A stretch of 64,000 nt of DNA from Skeletonema tropicum (taxonomy: Eukaryota; Bacillariophyta; Thalassiosirophyceae; Thalassiosirales; Thalassiosiraceae), in NCBI GenBank assembly GCA_037178625.1, contig CM074148.1, forward strand, positions 1,364,001 to 1,428,000, given 5' to 3'. The notes beneath the pieces are model-generated. The model was not told the DNA's origin. It worked only from the letters and a program-made list of their open reading frames with translations, and searched no databases. A program made the position numbers and the translations under genes. The first letter of the stretch is position 1, and each line of letters opens with the position of its first letter. Below are positions 34,601-45,100 of this stretch, piece by piece.

Positions 34601-36143
34601 CAAAGAAAGGGGGCCCTATGTTGGATACTATCCCGAACCAGATAAATCCCACTACATTTGTATGCCGCAAGATGAGGATGCTGCACGAGCAGCCTTTGAA
34701 GCGGCTGGCATCTCGGAACTGAATTATGGACGCCACCACCGATACCTTGGTGGAGAGTATGGTGATGCAGCTGAGAAGGAGGAGTGGGTCAAGAAGAAAG
34801 TGGAACAGTGGGTATATTGCGTGGAAGTCCTTGGCAAATGTGCCTACACACAACCCCAGGCAGCCTATGCAGGTTTTGTACTGTCTCTTCAGAATGAATG
34901 GACATACTTATCGCGCATTGTGCCAAACGTGGGGCCCCTTCTTGCTCCGATTGAGGTTGCCATTAGAGAGAAATTTATCCCACCTCTCTTTGGCATCTCC
35001 CCTTCGGAATTATCTGGAGAGTTGCGACACCTGCTTTCCCTTAGTGTGAAACATGCAGGCTTAGCAATCCGGTTCCCTGTGGAACAATCTGAGGATTGCT
35101 TCAAAACGTCGCGACAAGCGGTGGAACACCTGGTTGAAACGCTGGTCAATCGTCGGGAACTGTGCCCGAAAACCCACCAGTACTCAGCTATGATGGCTAA
35201 AATTGGATCGCAGGAAGCGAAGAAGCTTGATGCTGAGTACCATCTCACCCAGTGGGGGAGAGAGAAACCAGGTGATAAGAGGAGGTTGGAACGGATCTGT
35301 GAGACTGGATGTTGGCTGACGGCTGTCCCAAACCGCCTCAATGGCACGATCCTATCGGCTGAAGAGTTTCGAGACAACGTACGTCTCCGGTACAACCTGA
35401 AGCCGATGGATTTGTCAGACCTATGCGATGGATGTGGTGCAAAAATGACGGTGGAACATGCTCTCCAATGCAAGGTGGGCGGTCTCGTCCATTGCCGCCA
35501 CAATGATGTTACGAGAGAATTTGGCTCCTTGTGCAAGCAAGCCTTTACTCCCGGTGACGTTGAGTACGAACCCTTTATCTACACTAGTACTCAACGCACT
35601 GCTGCAGAGGCAGAGGCTGCTGCCGCAGCAGAGGCTGAAAATACCACGCAACAACACAACGCAACTGATGGGTCGACCCCAGTGACAACAACGGAAGAGC
35701 GTGGAGATGTGATGGTCTCCCACTTCTGGAAGAGACAGCGTCGAACTGTCTTTGACACTCGCATCACCGACGCGGACTGCCGCTCCTACCGCAACAAGGC
35801 GCCTTCGGCTGTCTTGAGGCAACAAGAGAGGGAGAAAATCCGCAAGTACAAGGCAGCTTGTCTTGAACGACGTCGGGACTTCACCCCCCTCTGCTTCACG
35901 GCTGATGGAATGCCAGGTAGAGAGGCCTTGAATGCGATGCGTCAACTGGGTACACACTTAGCTGAAAAGTGGGAGCGTCAGCGTAGCCAGATGATATTCT
36001 ATGTGCGGGTACGCATGTCCCTTGCCCTAGTCCGGGCAAACTCCCTCCTGCTCAGAGGGAGTAGGGACAGGCACCACCGCATCCGGCCACTCATTGAGAA
36101 TGGGCCGGGGATGTCCAACTGGCACACCTGGAGTGGGGAGTAA
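31629..36143 (+). CDS. Non-LTR retrotransposon polyprotein: CXC region, reverse transcriptase, RLE endonuclease (1504 aa)
   Basis: Reverse-transcribes element RNA at a nicked target. A Cys-rich block at residues 101-135 (CCSCS, CTC, CTCC) resembles CXC/tesmin-type DNA-binding motifs. Acidic low-complexity stretches lie near 340-400 and 810-850. The reverse transcriptase spans about 680-1080, with block A VDARNAFNEL (Asp near 880), GITQGCCLSM and the catalytic YADD near 971. A zinc-knuckle-like CX2CX7HX3C starts near 1266 (CDGCGAKMTVEHALQC), followed by RHN. The restriction-like endonuclease has RGDVMV (Asp near 1360), VFDTRI (Asp near 1376) and a KIRKYK lysine cluster near 1405, the layout of R2/CRE-type elements. 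No apurinic-type endonuclease or RNase H is seen. The exact clade cannot be fixed by eye. Confidence 0.93.
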   Translation: MADELYIKRGVPLHHRTNLSEGQYASTEDFVSLDAKPAKNSSPGEVLAVYKSNDHGENPHDHHMPEATTLVRRQRLSIEETSPEESRQKRRRTEPAREVTCCSCSIDSTCKSNLCTCAIKKQLCTCCDPGTKKRCQNSTSLKDRVQYTPNGPVTLPHPHGGKLLKKKAEEESKAKAKAIKEDNRPHDDIRNHFTPRHDSDAVDTAAVDPSEETQNTEVETDSNDQSALAGHDDSREEISEADDSSYSDHSATDDASDAEEEHNLKRGPDLTNCGTIDSTEAAGLIVDNIAHGVRGPLPPELFYGSEQDPSHGSCCINQFSLLQRRGKPGELDFRLRLRNGDQTWPETDEEDDNDGTAASPEETAGVEEEDEDENEETTGKDSSSEESGEGGKDDGTGGIEGIMSRKELTEDAITAIGGQIAKKDDKLQPLSWSDRKLISVYGDTIHQNDGTHLHGQLSAVDDRYYQKLYSRVVKSIAPFYEVYRNKVGARFLNILTTEFKNVREGKMNAERALMFPACILTRKRGCSKSADIKKLITTRLDLWEKGDILSLVIAVEVEGQSGRLGGRPMGDNGIGESQARRFASTLQNGHIRKAVREVTDRGQGGLYKPTDLDSKTGEPVIDVLRSKFPSPVTPAEGDPLVFQKPLDFEEEDVVAFVYVDSDHIESRSSKLHGAAGPSGVDGIMLKAWLTRHGAASDALRVEMAEWATWLGCAQPDYAKIRALNHVRLLAVDKEPRVRPLGCGEIWMRLISGTILDQCKERARDACNNVQLCAGLQAGIEGATHAILEVFPELGGWLNMRRAATKPETEIRDGDDRGDGDGSDDSEMESSSQNEEPPADASTEEVSSDPTPPPFPEYPIQPDTENSHYIPESGYGLLLVDARNAFNELNRYNMLWEVYHRCPPLAKIAFNRYRHHSLCFMRNEMGEDPTVIACKEGITQGCCLSMVCYGIALMPLAEWLREKVPGALQPWYADDLGGVGTALDNATMLQLLKERGPYVGYYPEPDKSHYICMPQDEDAARAAFEAAGISELNYGRHHRYLGGEYGDAAEKEEWVKKKVEQWVYCVEVLGKCAYTQPQAAYAGFVLSLQNEWTYLSRIVPNVGPLLAPIEVAIREKFIPPLFGISPSELSGELRHLLSLSVKHAGLAIRFPVEQSEDCFKTSRQAVEHLVETLVNRRELCPKTHQYSAMMAKIGSQEAKKLDAEYHLTQWGREKPGDKRRLERICETGCWLTAVPNRLNGTILSAEEFRDNVRLRYNLKPMDLSDLCDGCGAKMTVEHALQCKVGGLVHCRHNDVTREFGSLCKQAFTPGDVEYEPFIYTSTQRTAAEAEAAAAAEAENTTQQHNATDGSTPVTTTEERGDVMVSHFWKRQRRTVFDTRITDADCRSYRNKAPSAVLRQQEREKIRKYKAACLERRRDFTPLCFTADGMPGREALNAMRQLGTHLAEKWERQRSQMIFYVRVRMSLALVRANSLLLRGSRDRHHRIRPLIENGPGMSNWHTWSGE

Positions 36144-36261
36144 TCCCCTCTCCCCCACCTCTGCGGTGGCAGAGGTTGAGTGAGGACTCTCACTCTCACC
36201 TGTCGAGAGGCAGTTGAGAGTAGGAGGGAGGAGGAACATACCATCACCTAGCACAGGTGAC

Positions 36262-36352
36262 AAGAGGAGTGCGGACTTGCCACTGAACTAGAGATACCTA
36301 GACTGCACTCCTCTTATTACCTAAAATGGGCAAGTTCAGATCCAGCTTGCCC
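36262..36352 (+). other. Stem-loops in retrotransposon 3' UTR
   Basis: AAGAGGAGTGC (36262-36272) pairs perfectly with GCACTCCTCTT (36305-36315). Next to it GGGCAAG (36328-36334) pairs with CTTGCCC (36346-36352) over an 11-nt loop. Non-LTR reverse transcriptases often recognise 3' RNA structures; this role is inference. Confidence 0.5.
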
Positions 36353-36413
36353 AGTAACAGCTCCTGAATACCATCCTAAACTAATCACTTATTTATCTTT
36401 TAAAAAAAAAAAA

Positions 36414-38400
36414 TTGAGTCTCGCTTGCCTTCATTGAGTCTCGGTTGCCCGCCGGATCTCCGTCATTGAAAGCTCAAATTGAACACTCTCCGCCGGCAAC
36501 CATGGTCAGCGTTGCCGCCGCTGGAATAGACCAAGTTAATAGCCGTAATATCGGCCGATCGGTGGCTAATCGTTACTATGGATTACTATGTCAGTGTTAT
36601 CGTGCTTGGATCCAGCAGAAACGCTCCTTGGGACGTTCAATAAGCGCTGTTCAGTGGGCGGCGCTCGCCGGACGTCACCGTCTAATATTGCCTCCATACT
36701 GCCTTCTCTCAGGGGATTTGGCAGCGGCGAGGGCTTCAACACCAACAAAATAATCCATAGTAACGATCAGCCACCAATCGTCCCATATTACGGCGATTAC
36801 CTTGGTCTATTCCAGCGGCGGCAACGCTGACCATGATGCCGTGGCCGTGCCTTGAATGAGCGGCGTTGGTGCAGATCATCATGTTCGGACCGGCACTGAC
36901 TTTCGCATTTGAACTTGCTGACGAGACGGTAACGGTACTCAGCTTTTTTACTAGGTAAAATTTTGGCGGGAACCGTCGTCGCCAACCCTGCTTATTTACC
37001 CTTGGTTCAAGTGGAAATTGGAGTCTCCTATTTCAATGATTCCAATTTCCAATTCGTCCCGTTGCCGATGACGATGACGATATTTTGATACTTTAGTTAC
37101 TCTTATTCTCTACGCCCGAGGGCCAGGATGACAAAGGTGGCGTGGGAAGTCTTGAGACGGCCTGGTCTGGTCATGGCTTATGAGACAAAAGCTCCTTCGA
37201 TAGTGTGACTGTTGATTTTGTTGTAATGATCGCTTATTATCTGCCATTCACATTCAAGGGCGAGAGGAATTCCTGTATCATAGGCTAGACCACCGAATGA
37301 ATCAATGCAACGAGCGGTGTGGATAATTCCACTTTGAAACGAATGTTATGATACGCTGAAGATGCTCCGATTTCAGCCGCAAGTCGTTCCTCCATTTCTA
37401 CACAAGCGCAAGCGGCTCAGTCGCTTGCGGTAGCAGCAACGTGCTATTGCACAAACGTTGCAGTGATATTCCTTTTTCTATCGCCTTTTCTTCCAAGCAT
37501 TCTTTGCCATTGTGCTGATAACTTCTCCTAAAGCAATAGAACATCTTCGGTGCGTCGCTGGCTGGGGTTGATAAAAGAAAACGCCGCCGGCTCGGGTTTG
37601 TGGAGATGTATTTGGAGGTGCAGCGGCAGCGGCGTCTAGGAAGAATTATTTTATTGTGCTGTCGCATATTGACGACAACTGCGTACTATTATTATTTGAG
37701 GCGGTAAGTAAGTTAGTGGACAGAGTCGGCGGGAGGCATCATGGAGTTGAGACTGGAAAGATATCTGCCTATCTAACTTATATCTACCTGTATCGCAGAT
37801 CTACCTATCTACGAGTACCTGACTTCTACTTCTACAGACTTGCCCACAGACTTGCCATTGCTTCTCAACCTTACTCCTACAGACTTGCCCACAGAGTGGT
37901 CATTATAATAGTACTTGTACTTCTTCAAGTTGAAGTTCTTCCAACCAACCCAACTCCCAGAAGTATTATTTGCCGCCCGTCGGTCATGGTCATTGTTTAG
38001 TATGGCACTTTCTCTGTCCCATTGTACAATGTGACAACACCAACACGAATATCTTGGCGGGCGTGACGGACCGGGCTTGTGATGATCGCAGAGATTGAGC
38101 TACAGCTACATACAGGTGCAACTCTCCATCTTCATCTTCGCTCCTCCTCTTCCACTTCCACAGATTCTCGAGAAAGTAGGTAGAGCAAGATGAGGATGAG
38201 GACACGTCTTAGTCTTAGTCTTAAAATCTTCAAGCCCAGAATCATAGCAATGAGTATGTCGATGGAGCTATGGAAAGGAACGGAACGAGATATCGTGAGT
38301 AGGACGGCGTAGAGGCAGAGCACGAAGCACGAGAGCACCAGCAACGCCACCAAAACCAAAAGCAAAAGGAACTCAAGTCTCAAGTGAAGATGAACATGAT
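36414..38400. repeat. Right copy of 2-kb direct repeat flanking the retrotransposon
   Basis: Starts directly after the poly(A) tail. It includes a 5'-truncated remnant of the hAT-like transposon (36414-37004) with its right terminal repeat and GTTCAAGT, then the ordinary copy B sequence. It lacks 17 bp present at 30149-30165 and in copy A. Confidence 0.92.
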
Positions 38401-39416
38401 CGGGTGAAGGAGAAGAAAAGAGTGAGCTAGTAGTGGCTTAGTCTAAGAAGACGAGGCATGATCAGCACGATCGAATGATGGCTCGTCGAAAGATGATGAT
38501 GATGGTCAGCTCAAGCTCGAGCTCAAGCTCAAGATGTTGCTTGGGCTTGGCTTGTGCATTTTGATTTTGGATTGGAGCTGCACAGGCACAGCTGTGCAGA
38601 AGTTGAGTTGCAGATCTTTTTCTTGAACTGGCGCAGGGGCAGCAGCGGCATGGCTGGAGTAGGGGGCCTATCAGGAAGTGGGAGCAGCTGGATGGCATTG
38701 CATCCATTGCTTGGATACATTGTATATTTCTTTGTAATGGGTTGGTAATCTGAAATCCTTTCGTTCGTTAAGGAAAGGATACACAAAGCGGGACCAAAAA
38801 TGTGAGCATACCCTCCTCTCTAGAGAGCGCACCTGTATGTAATCATATTCAACCCAAACTAAATACGCGGAAAGTCTCGAGGAGATGTATCCAGATGCAA
38901 ATATTTTAGGCGATCGATTTATGGTGAGACGGTAAAGAGTTACAGACGTACCAAAAGTGCCTCTTTTCGCTAGCAATTCTAGTGATTCTATGTATGAAGC
39001 ATGCGTGTATGAGTACCTATGCAGCCGCTGTAATGCGAATATCATGCATACGATGACTTTCAGCGGTTTAATCGAAAGGCAATAACATGCACTACCAAAT
39101 TATGGTCGGTGCTGTAGTTAGAAGGGTCGGTGTTGCGGCGTAGAAGGGCGTAGGTGCAACTACTGCAGTCGAGTTTTGTGTTTTTCTAATCCTTTGTCTC
39201 TCATCCCAAATCCCAAGCCCATGTCCGTATGTCCGTCCCAGGTCTTTTGCATTGAGATGTAATGCCACCTAATCTTATCTTTTGCTAATATTACTTACCC
39301 TCAACATTTTACTATGCCAGCATTAGCAGCAAGATTTAATATCCAAATTTCATCTTCCTTTACCTCCAATCTTCCTCTTGTTATCATCTTGCCATCTGAT
39401 CCTCTCGCCTACGTCA
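38401..39416. other. Intergenic, no supported gene (copy B)
   Basis: Continuation of copy B downstream of the retrotransposon, matching copy A about 4795-5840 with small indels. It contains the GCTCAA repeat at 38509-38533 and the 3' flank of the LRR gene. Confidence 0.5.
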
Positions 39417-40454
39417 TCAATTATCTCTTTCGCCATAAAGGGTATCAATAAGTGATCTAATCCACCTTGGTACTGATATCGGACACGCCTGTTCGTCACC
39501 TTCCTCCATATCTATATCTTCCTCATTGCCACTATCGCCCTCGTCATCTTCGAGTTCCTCCACCTCAGATGGGTGCCATGGCAGCTCGAGAAAAGGAAGA
39601 ATATTATTCGTCACAATATCGTGAGGCAAGGCAAGTTGAAGCTTAGCTGTCACCTCATCGACCAAATTTATGTGTCGATGCTCAGCTTGGTAGTGAATAA
39701 TTTTGTGGAGGACTGATCTAATCCACCTTCGTATCACCCGGGCCTTTTCCCCGTAATCATTAATGAAATAGCCTCCAGCAGGTGCAGTTGGAAGGATCTC
39801 ATTGATTGAGTCGATTTCTTCGTTCATATCATCTCTCCACTCCTTAATTTGTAAGGCGGTGATAGCTTCATGAATACCCCCAACCAGATCAACGTGCTCC
39901 AAATTATCACACCCCTGGAATGTATCATCATTGGTAATGATGCCATCTTTCATTGGGAGAGCGATTCGTTCCAGAGAGCGGCAATTCATAAATGACTCCC
40001 CCTCAATTCTTTCCAGCTTGCTACTAAATCTCACAGCTGCCAGGGCTTCACAACCACTGAAAGCACCCTCTCCAACTGTCTTGGCAGATGACAAATCCAT
40101 GCTCCTCAAAGATGTACAGCCAATGAATGCCATGCGCCCAATTCTTTCTAGCTTGTCACATTCGACACTCGTCAGGGCGCGACAATTATAGAATGCACGC
40201 GCCTCAACCACTATGACGCCCGGCATGATGACTCGTCTCAAGCGACGACAGTGATCAAATGCAAGTCTTTCAATCTTTTCGACTTTATCGTGACAGATGA
40301 CTTCGATGATATTGCGATGGTAATTGAATGCTATTCGCCGAACGACTGTGACGTCTTGATGCACGATGATATGAGTTGTATCACGAGGAATATGTTCGCC
40401 CGCTGCGCCAGTGTAAATGTATCTAACGAAATTATTATCGCCTTCGTCCGACAT
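39417..40454 (-). CDS. BspA-type leucine-rich repeat protein (345 aa)
   Basis: Copy B partner of 5841-6869, intact from MSDEGDNNFVRYIY to the stop. LRR_5 units occupy about residues 40-190 and the C-terminal WIRSVLHK / LPFLELP region is conserved. Differences from copy A are mostly conservative: IIVHQDVTVV for IIVQVTTIV, GAFSGC for DVFGGC, and an extra ID in the acidic tail. Retention of an open frame in both copies, while the plus-strand LRR gene decayed in both, suggests this one is under constraint. Binding partner unknown. Confidence 0.85.
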   Translation of the reverse strand: MSDEGDNNFVRYIYTGAAGEHIPRDTTHIIVHQDVTVVRRIAFNYHRNIIEVICHDKVEKIERLAFDHCRRLRRVIMPGVIVVEARAFYNCRALTSVECDKLERIGRMAFIGCTSLRSMDLSSAKTVGEGAFSGCEALAAVRFSSKLERIEGESFMNCRSLERIALPMKDGIITNDDTFQGCDNLEHVDLVGGIHEAITALQIKEWRDDMNEEIDSINEILPTAPAGGYFINDYGEKARVIRRWIRSVLHKIIHYQAEHRHINLVDEVTAKLQLALPHDIVTNNILPFLELPWHPSEVEELEDDEGDSGNEEDIDMEEGDEQACPISVPRWIRSLIDTLYGERDN

Positions 40455-42154
40455 GATTGAGTAGGAAGATATTACGATTACAACGATGCGTAGAACGAAA
40501 TCAAGCTACCTTCAACACAAAGCTGAACCAAAAGCAACCAAGAACACAGGCATGATGCCCATCACTACTTGTAAGTAGCTTGTAGCCAGAAGCAGAACAA
40601 GAGTTGGTATGTGAAATCTTGACCGCTAATGTGCTATCAATTAGTACCGAACGGTTTCGTAGCCAAAATCGTTTGGGTTGGAGTTTGGACGCCCTGCTGA
40701 AGTTGTACGTGGGCTGGATTTGAAGGTAAAAGTACGGTATCGTAGGGGGATGGGGGGCAAAGCGCGTTCTTTATTTCCCTCAGATTGATTTATTTAGAGC
40801 GGATTCGGGGTCAGCCCCCGTTTGAGGAAGAATATCTGCCCCGTGGGCGACACATCTTTTGCTCTCTCCGAATTCTCAATCATCACCATGATTGAGCGTG
40901 CACCATAAAATAATGGCTACGACGATGTGTTCATAATTATATCAAGCAACAAGCAGGCGGTGGCGACGACAACAGGGCAAGCAAGAGGCGGCATCACCAA
41001 AGGTGAGTTCTTCCAATTTTATGATAATCACTTTGGCAAATCGATGAAAAGCAGAGAAGAGGAAGGGAAGAGCATGGTATCGTGATTTGTTTGGAAAAGT
41101 TAATGGCCTAATGGAAGGTCGCCCTCTACTTTGGTGGTTGTAGAGTGCTCGTCTGCCTCAAAGTCTTACATTCAGTGTAATATTGTGGTGTTCATGGTGC
41201 GTGTAGAGGATCGGGCGAGCTGGCGTTCGAGTTGTTCAACCCTCAGTGGTCTGTGTATTAATGGGCACGCCAGCCCCAGGATGTATCGACACGCCCCCCC
41301 ATGAACATCATCCTTTGATCACGAGATAACGTCCCCCTTCAAACATTTTATGCATCATGTGATTCTCTTTTGACGGTGGTTGTGGTGGACATATATATTA
41401 TGTGTCTATTATCAATGCCTCGTCACATAATATTATCTAACCATCCATGATTCATTTTTTGTCCTTCCCATAAAGGCAGCCAAGACAAACGATACCTCTC
41501 TTATTATTATTATTGATCGAAAGCTACAGTTTCAGCGGGGGGAGATGAAAATCGATTGGTAGCTTTTACACTTCACCAATGAGAATATTTTTAATGATCG
41601 TCTCAACTGGCACAGGCAGTTGGTTCCCCCCTCCCTCCTCCTCCTCCTCCTCCTCTGCGTCCACGTGAGGATGGTTATGATCATAGCATGGGAAACATGA
41701 AGATCAAATCCCAAGGATCCCTATTGATTGGCACTTCTCCGACCTCTAGATCATATTATCGAGATGTTACTCCAACAAAAGCCTGATCACGATGTGCATC
41801 TATATGGCAGAATTGCGAGTGCTTACGATTCTTTCCACCTGGAGCGGATGTTGCGGATCAAGCTCCAATTATTGTTGCTATTACCCTGCCGGCCGACAGA
41901 GTCCCTACTCGTTTAGTTGGGAGACTAAACAATCAAACGTCGGAGGAAAAATTGTCCCTACTCGTTTATATACTTATACTTATAGGATGACAGCATTCAA
42001 TAACCAATGTAGTACTATATCTTTATTGATTCTTTCCTTCATCGTCTACGGGGCAAGCAGCTCTGCGTCTCGTCCAAGCTAGAGCACAACTTTCGACGCA
42101 CTCACTTTTACAGCACCGCAGTCTTCAACAACTAAAAGCATCATGAACAAGACT
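40455..42154. other. Intergenic between LRR and DNA2 (copy B)
   Basis: No supported gene. Compared with copy A there is an extra segment of about 65 bp at 41891-41955, next to a duplicated CCCTACTCGTTTA (41903-41915 and 41956-41968) and containing the inverted pair GTTTAGT/ACTAAAC. Confidence 0.5.
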
Positions 42155-45100
42155 TCAATTTATAGCTTCTGGAATATTTTGAACCCACCCACGTTCACGA
42201 CACGACTCCAAGACGGGACGTAGCACATCACTTCCTCGATGCAACGTGGAGTAAGATCCAATGATAATCATTTTGTGTTTGGCTCGTGAAAACGCAACGT
42301 TCAGACGGCGAAAGTCTTGTAGCAATCTCCCCGACTTGCCTTCATCATTGCTCCTAACAAGAGAAATAATCACCACTGATTTATCTCTTCCTTGAAACCG
42401 ATCAATTGTGCTCAATTCAAGCCCACTGTTGCTCATCAAATTAAGACTGTCTTTTAGAGCACGCAGCTGAGATCGGAAGGGCGTAATAACACCAATCGAA
42501 GTCAGTGATAGGCCGCAACCTGATAGCGCTCTCACGCATTGCTCCACTAAAGATATCTCTGCAGTATTCACTGGGCCCTGACTCTCCTTGGCCGTACAAT
42601 CGAGGAATACGACGGGACAATTTGGGTTGACGACTCTCTCAATCCACTTCATGCCGGGACCTGTTTGTTGTTTGGGAGTGGCAGGCAAGCAGAGCTTTTG
42701 ATTCTTTACCTCATCGTTGCCACACTTGAGCAGTCCTTTGTACGCGACAACGTTGGAAAAATGGCATATGTCCTCATTCATTCGATATTGCATCGTCAGT
42801 TTGGCCACTGCATCGGGGAATCCTTCTGCAAGATGCATGAGCATGGACTCACCATATCCTATATCCAGACAAAGTAGGGTACAATAGTAGAGAGTTAGAC
42901 TTCCAGAGCAAGATATATTGCATGTGGGGAAGATATAAGATATCCAAACTTACCAGCTTGGTCGGCCACCTCGCTCACTACAAGCGGTGGAAGTTGCATG
43001 TGATCTCCAACCAATACAAATGAATCGGCCGCCATGATTGCACCTAATATAGCAGGCTGACTTATCTGCCCTGCTTCATCGACGATTACGACATCAAACT
43101 TTTGCCCCGCCAATAGTGAACTGCGTGGCGCAGTGAGAGCACTTACGCCTACAACCCGCGCTGAAGTTACGACATTGAAGAGAACATCGGCATTTGGCTT
43201 CATACAAGTTGATGACATTTTGTTAGATACTTGCCTCTCAGCTTCAAGTGCAATGTTCTGAGCCAGCAGCTCGTGGACGTTTGCATGGCAAGACCCCTCT
43301 CTCCCTATTCTCACAATAGGATTTGGAACCAAGTCGCTAGAATTCACACCACTACCAATTAGTTTGCATAATAAATTGTCAACTGCAGAATGGGTGTAAC
43401 TTGTGAGGAGAACTCGTTTACCACGAGCCACAAGCAAGCGAGTTAAAAAGACAATTACAGAACTCTTCCCGGTGCCAGGGAGTCCTTGAATAAGAGCAAA
43501 ATCCTCCGCCGCAATCACCTTGAGAACAGCTGCTTTCTGATCTGAATTAAGCTTTGCATAGTCTCGTTTCAAACCGCTTTTGTCACAACCAGACACAAGA
43601 TCATTAAAAGAAATGTCCTCTGCAAATAGGCCTTCTTCTGAGACAGCGCTGAATCGAGGTGGCGGTTCCAGCCGTATAATAGAGTTTGTAATGCGACGAC
43701 GACGAGCGGAGGAATCAGTGTTTTGAGTCAATTGTTTCATTTTGAGCGGTGTCTGACCTAATGCCTCTGTAGAGAATGACGGTATATCTAGCGTGAAGAA
43801 GTTCACTAAAGAGAAGAGCGAGAGAGCAATTGATGAGTGAAGAAGAGATAAAGTCATTTCCAAGTAAAGCAAAGTGTCGATGGATCCAAGACAGTCTACA
43901 AGTCTTACCCAGATTTTGGAGCAGTAATCCAGCTCCATTTGAAAGCTCATCTCTGTCAATCCTGAACATGGTATTATTGCTCAAACGACTAACATCCTTT
44001 TGCTGCAGAACAATATCGATACTACTTTCTGCTACGCTCGACACAGAGCCTCTAAAGATGAGTATACGCTTTCTCTTCGAGTTGCACTTAGTACCTGCTT
44101 GTTGCCTATTTCGGGTGGTGAAGGACGCATCATCCGTACGAATAATGACGTAAGTTCCCTTCTCAAAATGCAGATTCGTAATGGGTTGCTTAGATTTGTT
44201 CTCAGAAGATCGACAAAATCGTATCACTGCATCACCATCGATATCGGAATCATTCTTCTTGACAAGAGTTGCTGATAGATGAGTCTCATCCAAAATCATG
44301 GAAGAAATGCATCGGCCGTCGCTTTTTTCTTTTTCATCAGAATCATAAAGCAATGATTTTGCAATATCTGACGGAGTAGCATGACGCTCTAGATCAATCA
44401 GACGATCCCATTTCCGAAAGTAATCCAAATCCGTTTCTTTCAAATGCCCAGTGAAGTGATCGATGAGTTGTCGGTGGGGCAAACTAGTTCGAGGTGCATT
44501 AGTTGACGATTTATTTCCAGCGTTGTCCGCAGCCGTGTACATCATGCATTCCCTATTTTTGTAGCAACGTTCGCAAGAACTCGTGTTTGGCAGCAGCGGT
44601 GGTAAGGCACTTGGCGGCGGATCATTCACTACCACTTTCGACCTATTGTTGCCTTCCTCGTACTCGAGTGCTATGCCACGAGGTCTCGCTGCGTCCAACA
44701 CATCACAGACAATTCCATTTCTTTGTCCGATCAACGTCTTGATTTCACTCAACGATGGCTTGATGTGTTTGGCACAAAATGACTTGTCATTAAGATAGAG
44801 CAACATTCCACTACTGGCAGCACCTCTTTCTATCAAATGTGACGTCTCCTTGCCATTCATGGGACCCCTGTCGCCATAGGAGGCAGAACCATGTCGAGCT
44901 CGAAGCATGATCGTGTAGACTGAAAGCTGCGCCAAGTGGTTGTGTTGTAGATTTTGGTTGTGACCAGTCTTCAGCTCGACAGGTACCAAAGCATCTTGCT
45001 CCGCATTATCTGCGTTCGGAGACGTGGAGGATACTACAGGTTTGATGCGCCCCAACACAGTTGCGTCGACATTGCCTTTCAAGCCCAACTCAGGGACAAG

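Larger units (their letters stand above)
31435..36413 (+). mobile_element. RLE-type non-LTR retrotransposon (4979 bp)
   Basis: Full-length element: 5' UTR of 194 bp, one ORF of 1504 codons, 3' UTR of 258 bp and a 12-A tail at 36402-36413. The 5' junction is GAACATGAT followed by TTTTTTGCGG; the 3' junction is poly(A) followed by TTGAGTCTCG. The uninterrupted ORF, the poly(A) tail and nearly identical flanks point to recent activity. Confidence 0.92.
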
